Below are positions 9,478-21,200 of a DNA stretch of 64,000 nucleotides, in pieces. Made by a program: the position numbers and the translations under genes. The notes under the pieces are model-generated. The model did no database searches, was not told the origin of the DNA, and was given only the letters and a program-made list of their open reading frames with translations. Each line of letters opens with the position of its first letter. Position 1 is the first letter of the stretch. The DNA is from Rhabdornis inornatus (Eukaryota > Chordata > Aves > Passeriformes > Rhabdornithidae): NCBI GenBank assembly GCA_013397075.1, contig VWZS01003516.1, positions 496,001 through 560,000 of the forward strand, written 5' to 3'.

Positions 9478-9765
9478 ATGTTCCTGGTCACACTGGTGAA
9501 AACCATCCTCCAGAACGCCAAGGTGGTCAATGATGAGCTGGATGGGGACACGTGGCAGTGCATGCAGCACCGCTCTGAGTTCCTCAGCCAGCAGGTGACG
9601 TGCATGCTGGAGGAGCTGGAACACAAGGCTGGGGAGCAGACTGATGGATCACATGGACCTGTGCTCTGGGCTGCCTGGCTACAATGGCAGTTCTGGGCCA
9701 TTGCTGGGATCTCAGTGCTGCTTGTGGTGCTCTGCTGGAAGCTCAGGAAAAGAAGCTATGAGGTG
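9478..9765 (+). pseudogene. ITPRIPL1-like copy truncated by an LTR insertion
   Basis: Encodes the first 96 residues of an ITPRIPL1-like protein: a hydrophobic N-terminus (MFLVTLVKTILQ), a Glu/Gln-rich extracellular-type stretch (about 18-60), and a membrane span (about 67-88, WLQWQFWAIAGISVLL) ending in basic LRKRSYEV. The last part aligns with WLFWAIAGALVLLL and LKKRICEV of the intact minus-strand gene. After the EV codons the sequence turns into antisense LTR, so the acidic linker and the whole Mab-21 domain are missing. They do not reappear in the next 1.8 kb. The frame stays open through the LTR to 9942, giving a possible 154-aa chimera. It is called a pseudogene because the conserved domain is gone, though a short membrane protein could still be made. 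Confidence 0.75.
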
Positions 9766-10358
9766 CTGCTGAGCTGGCAACTGAGCACCTCAAAGGCGGT
9801 CACTCCCACACCCTACACCCCCATCCCCAACCACACACTCCTAAACCCCTTTACTTTCCCACCAAAGTGGAATCGGAGGTGGAAATCTAAGTGCAAACCA
9901 GTAAGCTTAAATAAGAATGGGTTAACAATTGAAAGGAAGTAAATTAGAAGAATTTATAAGAATGAAGCGTGAAAAAAAAAAAGTGATGCACAATAAAATT
10001 GATTACCATGCACTGACTGATGCTGGACCCTTTCCCAAACAATGATCAGCTCCCCTTCCGGGTAACTGCCCCATTTTATATACTGGCCATCATGGCCTAT
10101 GGGATATCCCTTTGGCCAGTTTGGGCCACCTGTCCTAACTATGCTTCTTCCTCCCAGCTTTTTGGGTTGGTGGTTTTTGTACCTCCTCACTGGCAGAGCA
10201 CAAGGCATGAAAAAGTCCTTTATTTTGGACAAACAAGACACTTAGCACCAACCAGAACACCGGTGTGTTACCAACACCATTGTCATACTGCATCCAAAAC
10301 ACAGCACTGGACCAGCTATTGACAAGATATTAACTGTATCCCAGCTGAAAACAGAACA
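9766..10358 (-). mobile_element. ERVL-type LTR in antisense, disrupting the ITPRIPL1-like copy
   Basis: This aligns along its length with the LTR at 23753-24319. Shared words in order include GTGATGCA, a TATATACTGG word, ATCCCTTTGGCCAGTTTGG, CCCAGCTTTT-type and GACTTAG/GACACTTAGCA words, a TCAACACCATT-type word, CCAAAACACAGCACTG and CAGCTGAAAACAGAACA. On the minus strand it starts TGTTCTG at 10358. Its other end is blurred: the usual CCACAACA terminus is not clear, and LTR similarity begins at about 9766 (AGCTGGCAACTGAGCACC). It appears to be the 3' LTR of a truncated provirus because internal-type sequence follows at higher coordinates. Confidence 0.75.
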
Positions 10359-10725
10359 ATATCCACTCCTTAATCCATAGCATTTATGTCATGCCACATC
10401 TCCCATTTCCCAACACCTTTTCACCTTCCCTATTTATCTGACAGACATACAGACAGCCATCATTCCCTTAGTCTGTGGAACCCCTTTGTCAAATGTCCAT
10501 ACAAATGTTTAGTGAGCAAAACCTTGACCATGCATGTGGGGAGAACAGACTCTGGGCTGCTGAAGGAGCAAGTCCAGAAAGTCCTCATGGAACCTGCTTT
10601 TGAATGTCCTGTGTTCCATGAGTGTTGGTCCCCTTTGAAGAGACACCTCTCAAAAATCACAGGAGTAGGCAATGGCAAGCAGGGCAGAAGGATAACTTGG
10701 CTGAGCAGGGATTCTCTTTTCTTGC
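10359..10725 (-). mobile_element. Internal 3' remnant of the ERVL-like element
   Basis: On the minus strand the sequence leading into the LTR ends in purine-rich AAGGAGTGGATAT, as expected for a polypurine tract beside a 3' LTR. The rest resembles noncoding 3' internal sequence of avian ERVL elements. No intact gag, pol or env frame is present. The upper boundary is set where CR1 coding sequence begins. Confidence 0.5.
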
Positions 10726-11545
10726 AGCTCCCCTGTCCTCCTTCCAGCCCTTCTTGTAGATTGGTGTACTATTTGCTAACTTCCAGGCACCTGGGACCTC
10801 CTGGGTTATGCTGGTAAATGATTGAAAGGGGCTCAGGGAGTGCTTCTGCCAGCTCCTGCACTATCTTTTTCAGGATCCCATCTGGCTGCATAGACTTGTG
10901 TCTATGTAGTGCCTAAGTAGTGTAGCACATCACTGACCATTTCCCCATCCCTGTCTTTCAGCTCAGGGGTCTGAGTACCCACAGGACAACTGGTCTTACT
11001 ATTAAAGACTGAGGGAAAAAAGACATTAAGAACCTCAGCCTTTTCTTCATCTTTTGTCATTATGTTTCCACATACATCCAGTGAAGGATGAAGGTTCTCC
11101 TTAGCTCTCCTTTTGTACTTGTAGAAACATCTTTTATTGTTCTTGACCGTAGTAGCCAAATAAAGTTTCAGTTAGGCTTTTTCTATTTCTGATGTTTTTC
11201 TAGTTTTTCTCATTTCAATTCTAATTTTGACCCTGCTAACCTCATGATATCACTGTAGTCCTCCTGAATTGTCTGCCCCTTCTTCAAAAGGTCATGAACT
11301 CTTCTTTTTTTCCTGAGTTCCAGCTAGCTTTCAAACCTGGAGATAGGCTACTCCTGCACCTTTAGGATTTCCTTCTTGAAGAATCTTCAGCCTTCCTGAA
11401 CTCCTTTGCCCTTCCTGAACTCCTTGGCACTTCTTCCCAAGGGACTCCGTGAATCAATCTCCTAAACTGCTGGATAAAATCTGCTGCCTGGAAGCCCAGG
11501 ATGGCAGTTCTGCTAACTGTCCTTAATTCTCAAGAACCAAAAGCT
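10726..11545 (-). mobile_element. CR1 LINE ORF2 fragment (decayed)
   Basis: The minus strand encodes recognisable CR1 ORF2 pieces, between the endonuclease and the reverse transcriptase. These include KRRAKENLHPSLD, TKDEEKAEVLNVFF, VFNSKTSCPVGTQTPELKD and, downstream after a frame break, LANSTPIYKKGW-type residues. Upstream (11170-11320) ELRKKRRVHDLLKKGQ and EDY..I..L appear, interrupted by stops. An 18-bp duplication of CCTTCCTGAACTCCTT lies at 11391-11425. The open part (10902-11159, 85 codons) is CR1, not a host gene. Confidence 0.85.
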
Positions 11546-14500
11546 ATATCATTTTATGATTTTTATGCTCAAGACTTTAAGGCCAAGAAAGGCTGCTACC
11601 TTGTAACAGATGAGGGAAATCAGGCTTCCTCATTTTTACAAACTTAAAAAAGACATTAGGCGTGTGTGAAACAAATATGTATACCCCAGCTAAGCAAGGC
11701 AACGTTAGCCTTAAGCGACAGCACAAAAGTTCAGTGAGATAATCACATTAGCATTACTGAGTTAGCCATGCATGTGAAGCACAATACAGCTCCTATTTCC
11801 TATTTGTCTGCATTATGAATCTAAAATATTCATATTTTATTGTCTTGTGTTGACAGCAAACTGTTAGAACAGAAGAATGGCTGGTTTTGTGTGTCTGGAG
11901 CTTCATGTCTTATTTAGTGCAAGATTGAATGGCAAGCAGAATTAATCAGGTTCTCAAGTGCACTTTATCCAAGGTTGTTCACACTAGCTATCCTTAAACA
12001 AGCTGGAAATGGGAATTTGGTGTCCTTTCCATTGGCTGGAATATATATATTCCACCTGCTCAAAAATCCCAAGGGAATTGAGCACTCAACTTGTCAGCAA
12101 TTTTAAATAAGATTTTAAGATCTAACCTACTTAATGCCCCTCTGAAAAGCCTAGGTTGAAGCCAGGATATGCATGTGGCTGAAGCCTGCTCTGATCTGAC
12201 AGCACCCTTCAGCTGTGTGCTGGGGCTGCTGGCACCTGTTGGAACAGGGATGCAGTCTGCACCCAGTGCTATGGGAAGCAGGCAGTGGGAATATCAGCCT
12301 GGGACAAAACATCAAACAGATCTGAAGCACCATTCATGCTTTAACAACCTTCAGTATTTCCCTGCAGTTCTGTAAAGGACTGCCAGCTAAAGATTAGAAA
12401 TGCAATATGGTCTTTGTGCTCCATCCTGGTCTGTGGGTCTGATGGAAACCCTGGGGGAACTTCTCTGCTGTCCTGTTGGGTTTTGACTCAGGAATCAGGA
12501 GTTTCCCCTGCCATTGCTTCCCAAGCAGCAGCTTCTGTGGCTGCCCGTGAGCACCAAGGGAGAAAAGCTGTGTGTGCTCTCCATAGGAAGGGTTTCCCTG
12601 ACATGCTGCACGCCTGTCCCTGAGCACAGGTGGCCACAAGGAACCTGGCAGCTGCCTCCTTTAGGGAATCACAGAAAGCAGCTTTGCCTCCAGAGCTCGG
12701 CATGGCAAAGGGCCCAGAGCAACCTGTCGTGCTGCCTGTCACACCTGTCAGAAGGAAGCTGTGATGAAAACAAGCAACTTTCAATAATGCTTCTGCATTC
12801 ACTTGGAAATTATGAAAACAAGCACGAAGCAGCCAAGGAGCCCTTCTTGGGCTGTGTGTCACTGTTCCCTGTAGTCACACTGTCTGCCCTGGAGCAGGGT
12901 CCACTTGGCCACAACAATCTGCTGCAAGGTGTTATTGGCCCCACAAAGAACACATAAATTGCTCTTTAAAAAAAAAAAAAAGGTATGGAATAATTTTGCA
13001 ATTGTTTCTCAGTTTTTAAAACTGATGTTGGAAGCTGCTTTTCCTACAAGACCTTGCAGAGCCCCTGCTTAGTCGAGTGAGGAGGAAACCCCCTTCTTTT
13101 GTGTTCCTCATGGAATACCAGACAGTCTCCATCCTCTCTGACTCCTCCACAAAAGCAGGAGTGGCATGGGCTCTTAATCCCATGCTTTCCATAGGAGTTT
13201 CTGCCCCACTGACTCTGCTAAGAACAGGCTGCACATTTATTACACAACTTCAGTGTGTAGTCATGCAGTCATGACTATCAGCAAATGTCTTAATCTCACA
13301 GTGTTCACTGTTATTTCTTTATCTCTTCTTAGTTTGCAAGAAGTCCTGCTAGGAGGGAAGGGGAACAAAAAATATTTCTGTGGAGCTCTCTAAGTTACCT
13401 AATCATTTTGTGGATCATGTTGCTAGAAAGAACTGCCCCTGAAGAGCCAAACTCTATGGCCCTGAAGGCTTTCACCTCTTTTCAAATAAACCTGATCGAC
13501 ATTTCATGGGGGCTGTGACAGCCCTGGGAGGATGGACTACTCCAATAGCATGTTTTAATGACAATATAAAATCATTAATTTATTTTTTAAAGAGTGCATT
13601 TCATTAACTCAGCTCTCTTACTACAACACAGCAAATCAAAAGTCCCTCTGCCTTGTGTTGGTTGCTCATTTTCTGCATACTTCTCAGAAAATCTTGTTGA
13701 ATCCCCATATGACACATTATGTGTTTAAATTAGTACTTAAGAAGACTACTAAAAGTTTATTGCTCTTATCTTTGTCATTCACTGGGTGTGCCTGTCCCTT
13801 CCTCCGTTTTGTCTACTGAATGAAACTGTCAGAAACACAGCTTTACCACTGCAGGGCATTTGCAACGGCAGCAAAAGAATAAAAGAAGCATTTTTTTCCT
13901 AATCTCTCTGTGCACTTCATCATCCTCCATCACTGTAAGCCTACCAAATTTTAAGTTTAGAAGTGCATTCTATAACAATTTCTTCCTACAGCACAAACCC
14001 AAACTATTTAGGCAAACTAGCGATTATTCTTCCACACTAACATCAACATAAAGCAGATTAGAAGAATTAAATGCACAAGAGTGCACTTCTTTTATGATTA
14101 TGCACCCTTAATCTTCAGAAGATGGTTAATTACATTTTAAGCAGTATAAGAGCCCTAACATATTTGTATATTAATAAAAATTCTCACCAGGGGTTTAAAT
14201 CTAACATGTATTCACAGGTATAACTAATGGCATTTTTCAGTAATGCTGTGAAAAAATATGCCTGTAAGTTAGTACCTTCACACAGGAAACTGCTGGGAGT
14301 TTTTAATTTACTCTCTAACTATTCTCCTAATCATTCTCTTATCATGCTGGGATGGCTAAATGCATACAGATTATAATGATGGTGTGCACCCACCACAGCA
14401 GTGTCAGTGATGACATTTGCCAGTGCTTGAAGTCAGGCTGCTGCAATCAGAGCTCTGCAGCAGAGGGAAGCAGGGAAGGAACAGGGATGACACTGCAACC

Positions 14501-14629
14501 CTGTGGTTTCACAGTGTTTGCTGGTTTAAGGCTTATTCCAGTTCAGAAAGGGATTAGCCTCCACCTAGGACAGGCCCAAACATCTCTGTGATTCAGAGGT
14601 TTTAGGACTAAATGCCCATTATGTCATTA
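11546..14629. other. Noncoding; AT-rich blocks, possible regulatory DNA
   Basis: No exon was recognised. AT-rich blocks at 11620-12140 and 13550-14300 are dense in TTAAT, ATTA and TTTATT words, the texture of conserved noncoding elements; this is only an impression from one sequence. There is a perfect 18-bp palindrome at 12037-12054 (TGGA, ten alternating A/T, TCCA) and a poly(A) run at 12967-12981. A GC-richer interval (12400-12960) has open frames up to 147 codons but no recognisable protein. Confidence 0.35.
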
Positions 14630-14845
14630 TTAGGAAACTGTTAGGAAAAAAAAATTCATGGAAAGGGTGATTAGGCATTGGAACAGGCTCCCCAGGGAAG
14701 TGGTGAAGTCACCATCCCTGGAAGAATTTGAAAAACAACTAGACATGGCCCTTTGTGATATGATTTAGTGAGCATGGTGGCATTGGGCCACAGGTGGGAC
14801 TTGATGACCTAGAGGTCTTTTCCAACTTTATTGATTCTGTGATTC
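14630..14845 (+). mobile_element. CR1 LINE 3' end
   Basis: Sense CR1 3' end: GGGTGATTAGGCATTGGAAC, CCCCAGGGAAGTGGTGAAGT, CACCATCCCTGGAAG, GACTTGATGACCTAGAGGTC, TTTTCCAAC and a final GATTCTGTGATTC tail. It is 5'-truncated to about 215 bp. Confidence 0.9.
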
Positions 14846-16566
14846 ATACTCAGAAATGTTGAAGGTTCAAAAATACTTCTTTCCTACAAATCCTCCTAAG
14901 TGAAGACAACACTTGCCATTTATCTTTGCTTCTAACCACCAAGAAGCCAGAGCACTGGCATTCACAGCAGAATCAGTACTCTTTCTCCAATTCTGCTCTT
15001 TGGATATTTCAACTTCAGACAGTCCAGAATTTAGGCTAGGGTGAGACCCAGCCTGATTCATGGTCAAAATCCTTTTTGTTTTTAACCCAAGGCAGCTTCA
15101 GTAAAACAGAAGGAGTGAATTTGGAGAGGGGAAGAACAGTGTACCAAAATAGGAAGCGGGTTCTTTCCTCCTGGATTCACCCACTAGAGGGACCCGTTTC
15201 ATTCCCTGATCGAGAGCAGAACGGAGCAAACTCAGGGGAATAATCGCTATGGGGAAAGGGAGAAAGCAGGTGCTGTTGATGCTTCCTGCAAGTGCTGAGT
15301 TCAGTGGCCACAGACTTTGTCCTTCCCTGGGATGTTTGTTCTGTTGGCTGACCAGCATCATGACGCTTTCCTTTGGAGGGGCCACCTGAGCTTCAGGAAA
15401 AAGAAACTTTACAGCTGAACTTTATTTTTCTCTCCTGTTTGGTCATTCTTCCCACAGTGGATTTTCTTCATGTCTACATCCCAAAGCAGACACTGTCATT
15501 CCAAAATTTCCCCAGGGCATAAAAGATAATTTGGGAAAGGAGGAAAGAGCTGAACTTTTGAAATATGCTGTCTAATTATTAGTATTCCTCATTCTGAGCC
15601 TCATTTGTGGCAAGGATGACTCATTGCCCTTGAACACCCACTGCCAATCTATTTCCTCTAATGTTGCTTTCCTTTTTGATTTTCCGGATACAGATAGCTG
15701 ACTGCTTATCTATTCCTACCATTAAAATGATGCATAACTGCTGCATTTTGTGGATGGAAACATTATGGACACTGAAATGTCATCACAGCCCCATTTGCTC
15801 ATCTGCTGTTATTTACTTTACAGCAGACAATATTTAGTACAAGGCACACACAATGCAGAAGTTAGCACAACATTCATCACATTGATACCAGGACGTACAA
15901 CGCATGCTGCCACAGATCAACAGAAACAGTCTGGGCTGGAGCATTTACAGAGCTCCCCATCTCCCTTCAGGCTCTGTACAAATTTTCCCTGGCTGAGATG
16001 CTGTAGCTCTGGAAAGGAGCCAAGGCATGGCTGTGTGCCAGTGGGAGGGGTTCTCAAAAGAGGAGGATGTAGGGATCCACTGTCAGAGTGACCTTCCTTC
16101 TTGTCTGGAGGATTCAACCCTGCACTGGTGGTTTCCTCCAAAGCTCCCCAGAGCCACCCCTGCACACTGTGCTCTCTGGGAGGTTTGCACAGTACTCCCT
16201 GTGTCATTGCACTGGTGAGGTTCTTTGTGGATGTAGAATGAAGCTCTGTCTAGAATAAGATATCTCTTGAAAAGCATTCTGAAGTCCTGCCACACCATCA
16301 GGTCACAGGAAGCAAGTGCCCAGCTGTCCAAAAGCATGTCCCAGGGAAATCAATAGTCCAAGAAAAATTGTTTAGAACACTTCAGTCCTTCAAACCAGAA
16401 GCCACAATGCCTTACACCTGTGCATTATCATGTGCTTTGTCCTTTATAAACACCCCACAAAAACTGATCCATAGCAGGAGAGTTTCCACTTCAGTGAGGG
16501 AAGTCAGCAGATTAATGCTGCCCCTGGAGAGCTTTCAGGAGCAGTAAGACCCCTCAAACTGGTTTT
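14846..16566. other. Unannotated noncoding sequence
   Basis: No exon or repeat family was recognised between two CR1 3' ends. Open frames reach 113 codons but show no family motif. Confidence 0.35.
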
Positions 16567-16748
16567 GAGGGCAATGAAACAGGCTGCCCAGGGAAGTAAT
16601 GGAGTCACCATCCCTGGTGGTGTTTAAAAATCATATACATATGGCATCTGGGGACATGGTTTAGTGGTGAACATGGCAGTGCTGGGTTAACAGTTGGACT
16701 TGATGATATTGGAGGTATTTTCCAACATAAATGATTCTATGATTCTTT
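16567..16748 (+). mobile_element. CR1 LINE 3' end
   Basis: AACAGGCTGCCCAGGGAAGT, CACCATCCCTGGTGGTG, GGACTTGATGATATTGGAGG, TTTTCCAAC and GATTCTATGATTCTTTT appear in CR1 order. It is of the same subtype as the copy at 14630. Confidence 0.9.
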
Positions 16749-18040
16749 TATAATACTCAGCCAAGGGATGAGTCTTCCTTGGCCATGAACTAGCAATAAT
16801 GAAGATGAGGATGCTGTCCTTGAGTTGTATGGAGACTGTTTCTGTGCTTCTGTGAGAGTCTCCAAAAGAATGGATTGATCATCTCTTGAAGGCAGGTGCT
16901 GGGGCACAGCAGGCAGGGGACAGTACCTCACAGGGCTTTAGTTTTCTGGAAGTTGGGAGATTGTCAGCGCATACCTGACTCTATCTTATTGCTTATCTGG
17001 CACCCACCCTCAGCCATTTTTTGAGAAAAAAATCCTGCATTAGGTGAACCTTTGGTGACCATTCTGATGTACTTAGTGCCAGACATTTTCAGCATAAGCC
17101 AAAGGAAAATCTCATCTATCAGAGGATGATTAAAAGCAAATTTTGTATTGTGATGGAGCTCTGTGTCTCACTTTTCTTTCTTACTGATTCAGCTTTCTTT
17201 CAGTCAGAATGTGTGGAAACTTCTGGCTTCACATTTGCATCAAGGAGCTCCTCAGTGCCTTCAGAAACTATCCTGGAGTGCTGAAAAAGAGCAAAACAAC
17301 CAGAAAAAGGTGTGGGGTTGATATCAAAAAAACAGAGCTGCTTGGAGAGCATGGGGAATGGGTGCAAGGTGAAGGGATCAGGGACAAAATCCTCAGCAAT
17401 GCCAGACCAGGGTTCAGCCTTACGGTTCCCTTGAAGCCAGATCTGTTCCAAGTAGTTGCTTCCTTTTCCTTCCACGTGGTTCTGAATGTTTTAATCTTTT
17501 CCTTTTGATGCCCTTTTCAAAGAAAGACTATTGCCATATGGAAATCTGCAATTAGACCAGCTTTTGGTTGCCTTATATCTGCCACATTAAACAAAGTCAG
17601 TCACTTTTGACATCTAAAGGCAGCTGGCTGGAGTGGTTGGATCCAGCTTCAAACAGCATTCACATTTGTTGGGCTTGTCCTCCAATCCCAGTCTGAAGAT
17701 CTGATTTGCTGTAAAAAGAATGATGAGTTTGTAAGTTTTACAAGAGTGGCCTCAAAGCAGGACTGAGGAACGGCTTTGCCAGGTCACATCAGAGACCCAT
17801 CAATCCCTGTGTCCTCCAGCTGGGCCCAGGGCAGCTGGACACAGAAGGAAGAGGATACAGATGTGGCAAGCAGGCTGCCATATTTCCTCAGCATCTTGTA
17901 TTTGAGATCAAGTAATTCCATCAGCTATGCATGAATTTATTGTGGCAGAAGGGTAGGCACTGCAGTTGGTCATCCAGAGGTACCACAAATTTCTGATACT
18001 GTATGCATTCAAGATAGCATTTAAAAAACTTCTGTCTCTT
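16749..18040. other. Unannotated noncoding sequence
   Basis: No exon was recognised. Both strands at 17200-17508 carry overlapping open frames (91 and 99 codons) with no family motif; I treat them as chance. Confidence 0.35.
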
Positions 18041-18206
18041 TGTTGCCCAGAGAAGTTGTGGATGGCCCATCTCTGGAAGTGTTCAAGGCAAGGTTGGATG
18101 AAGCATTGGGCAACCTGGTCTAGTGGAAGGTGTCCCTGCCCATGGGAGGAGGTTGGAACTGGATGATCTTTAAATTCTACTCCAACCCAATGATTCTATG
18201 ATTCTA
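18041..18206 (+). mobile_element. CR1 LINE 3' end
   Basis: GTTGCCCAGAGAAGTTGTGG, CATCTCTGGAAGTGTTCAAG, AAGGTTGGATGAAGC, GGTGTCCCTGCCCATGG, GGTTGGAACTGGATGATCTT and ATGATTCTATGATTCT. A young-looking CR1 subtype, 5'-truncated. Confidence 0.92.
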
Positions 18207-21200
18207 AATCAACAGCTGCTGTCCTGATCCCAGAGCAGAGCTGCATGGTGCACTTTACCAGCTAAGGTGGGAAGGGAAAGAGGAGATCTTCATAGAGTCA
18301 AGAGGAAAGAAATACTCTCAGATGTGAGGGGCTGTGGATACCAATGGGAATCCTGATTCAGCATGGATGCTGTGAAATCACCACTGGGCTAATAGGCAAG
18401 AGAAAGAGTAGAAAGAGTAGAAAGAGAAAACATCATGGATTCAAATGCTCAAGCTGGCTTTTCTGCCTGCTCTTTACCTCCTGCTTCGAGGACTGAACAT
18501 GTTTCTCTTGATTGCAAGTAACTTGGCTTTGGAGCACCCTATGTGGAGTCTTCGTGGATATGGATGCACACAGAGAATGGGAAATAAAAATTATGGAAAT
18601 ATAAGGTGTTTGCAAAATATTTCAAATAGGATAACAGTTTTGTTAATCTTAATGTTGGGTTGCTGGTGTTCAAGGTGACATGTCACAGTGGCTGAAAGCA
18701 ACTTCTCCTCCTTTACAGACACAATGCAAGTATTTCCATTTGTGTAAAAACTTCATGTGAGTGCAAGCTGTGCTGCACACAAGGAAGGGATTTCATTGTG
18801 ACACCTAGAGAGCAAGAGGTTGCAGATTTCCCATTTGCATCCCCCAACCCTGCTCCAGTTGGATGTAAATAATTCTTTCCTTCTCTTCAAGATTCTTTCA
18901 CTCTCACCTTCTTTTCCTGGCCCTTTGACTGAGACAAAGACAAAAGCTGTTACCTGAAAATTGATGCAAACAAGGAGTCAGGAAGCATGGGTTCATCTTC
19001 CAGAGTTTTGCAATGACTTATAAGCAGGTCACTTAATCTTATCTCAGCACCACAAGTTATAAAGGCTTCATTAATCTGTAATCAAAGATTCACATGAGGA
19101 TTACAGGATTAAACTACGGCAGAAATATTACTGCATAATATTATTCATCTGGATGATCCCTTTGTTCCAAGAGCTCGTGTATTATTGTCATTTTCACATC
19201 TGTTCATCACTTGGAGAAAATGTCTTTTGTCCCTTAATAAGCTCAAGCATACATTTCCCGTGTCACTCTCCCCCACACTATTATTTTCAAATCTAAATAC
19301 AATTTCTAAAGGTTAGGACATGTATAATTAAAATCAACTTGGCAGCAAAGAACTATTTCATTCACTCCATATAATCCTTCAGTTGGAAAGTGGGTGGGGA
19401 ATTTGAACTGATCTCACACTTACTGGAAACAGGAAGGTTGAGGTCACAGACATGACTAGTGGCACTGAATGTTCACTGTGACATTTGTTATGGGAGCTTA
19501 ATTGTTCAGAAGTTCCATTCAATACTTTCCAAAACTAGGATTTGTAAGGTAATTCCAATGAGCATCCCAGAAACACAAATCACTTCTGTAAGTCATGACA
19601 TTTGCGCTCACACTGGGAATTGCACATTGTAAGAAAGGTAGATACTGTTCAGCACTTCTACTACTCATAATTTTTATTTTCAGGATTTTAACTTCCTTCA
19701 GTTATATATGAAGTAGCTCTATTCTCCTTGCGGACTCCTACCCAATATCTTGTAAAAGTAAATGAACTTTAAAATTGGAGGTAGTTCTCCAGAGAAGTAA
19801 TTCAGCAATAATTTAGCCTACAGAAGTTCCCAAGTCTGTAATTTATTGATTTAGTTAACAGTTTGTACTAACTAGATAAGAGTTTCCTATCTTATTACCC
19901 TGTGTTTTCATTATATCCAACCTGTCTGGTAGAAGGAATATCAATCTTTGGCAGCTTACAATTGCTACGAGTAGCTGTTAAATATCTCAAAACTTGCCTT
20001 TACTTCATTTGGAGTTTCAAAGTTTCTTATTTGGAGGATTGGAAAATCGTTAAAAAGATTTACTTTTCTTCACAAAAAACAAAACAAAACAAAACAAAGA
20101 CGAAAAAAAAAAGTGTTTGTTCAGTCATGTCTCTAAAAGGCAGGCAGACAGTTCTGCACTTCTGGTGCTTGCACAAAATCCTCAGCTGCAGTTCCCATCC
20201 AGCCTGCAGAAAGTGTTGGTCTCATCACCCCACTCTCTCTGTAACAATAAATGCAGATGAGGTGTGGTTGCCTAGAGGATGGAACAGCAGAAGGTATCAA
20301 TGCACTTTATGATGCTTGGCAGGAAAGACAGACTACATTGTACAGCTTTTTTGAGACAGACTAGAAGTTGATCACTGACACTTGTGGCTGAGAAAAGGTT
20401 CCACAAGGTCAGAGCTGCTAAAATTGGACTCATAAAGAGGAAAATGTGAGGATAGTGGGGATAATACAAAGCAAATGTTGGGTGCATTTGGGTTCATGAA
20501 ACTGCTTTGTTTCAACAATACTCACAAACATTTTGTTCTTGGTTTTGGAGGATATTTGAATGATTAGGTAGTTAAAATGCTTGTGAAAGTGGCTGTCTAA
20601 ATTGTAAAGGAAAAAAACCCAGACAGGTGCTGAAGTCATAGTTCACATGCACACTGCAGTACTGACACACTCATCAGGAAGTGCTCCCGTGTTCCCACAG
20701 AAATGCCCATTCCATGTTACAGACGGGAACTGGAGAACACTCCTCACTCAACTGACCTGTCACACCTCAACAAATGCTGAGGAAGCTTTCAAAGACATTC
20801 TTAGGCAAGAATAATAAATAAGCCCTACTTCAATTCATCAGTTACTGCAAGTTAGATTCTTACCAAAGTTTATGAGCTCAGAGATGGCTCATCTGATGAA
20901 GAACAAAAAGAAATCAATGGCACAATTCTCAGCAGGTTTTTAGAGACCAATTGTCCCATGTGGCTAATGCCTGCACTAATAAGCCCTTCTTCAGAGCAAG
21001 GAGAACACAAGACATACTATAAGTCTCATGAGGAAGAAAGTTTGCAAGCTTTCTGTTGCTTGTATTCTTGTTGGAGAGCCGGTTCTTCATCTAGCTCTGT
21101 ATGAAACCAAGGACAGTTTCTTCTTCATTATGGGCAATGGCACTATTTTGTAACAAATACACCAAAGCAGAGCAATGCCATCTCCTGATAGAACTACCTG

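Noticed and set aside
10902..11159. 85-codon frame that looks like a conserved protein
   Set aside because: It is conserved because it is CR1 ORF2 (KRRAKENLHP, TKDEEKAEVLN motifs). It is a decayed transposon, not a host gene.
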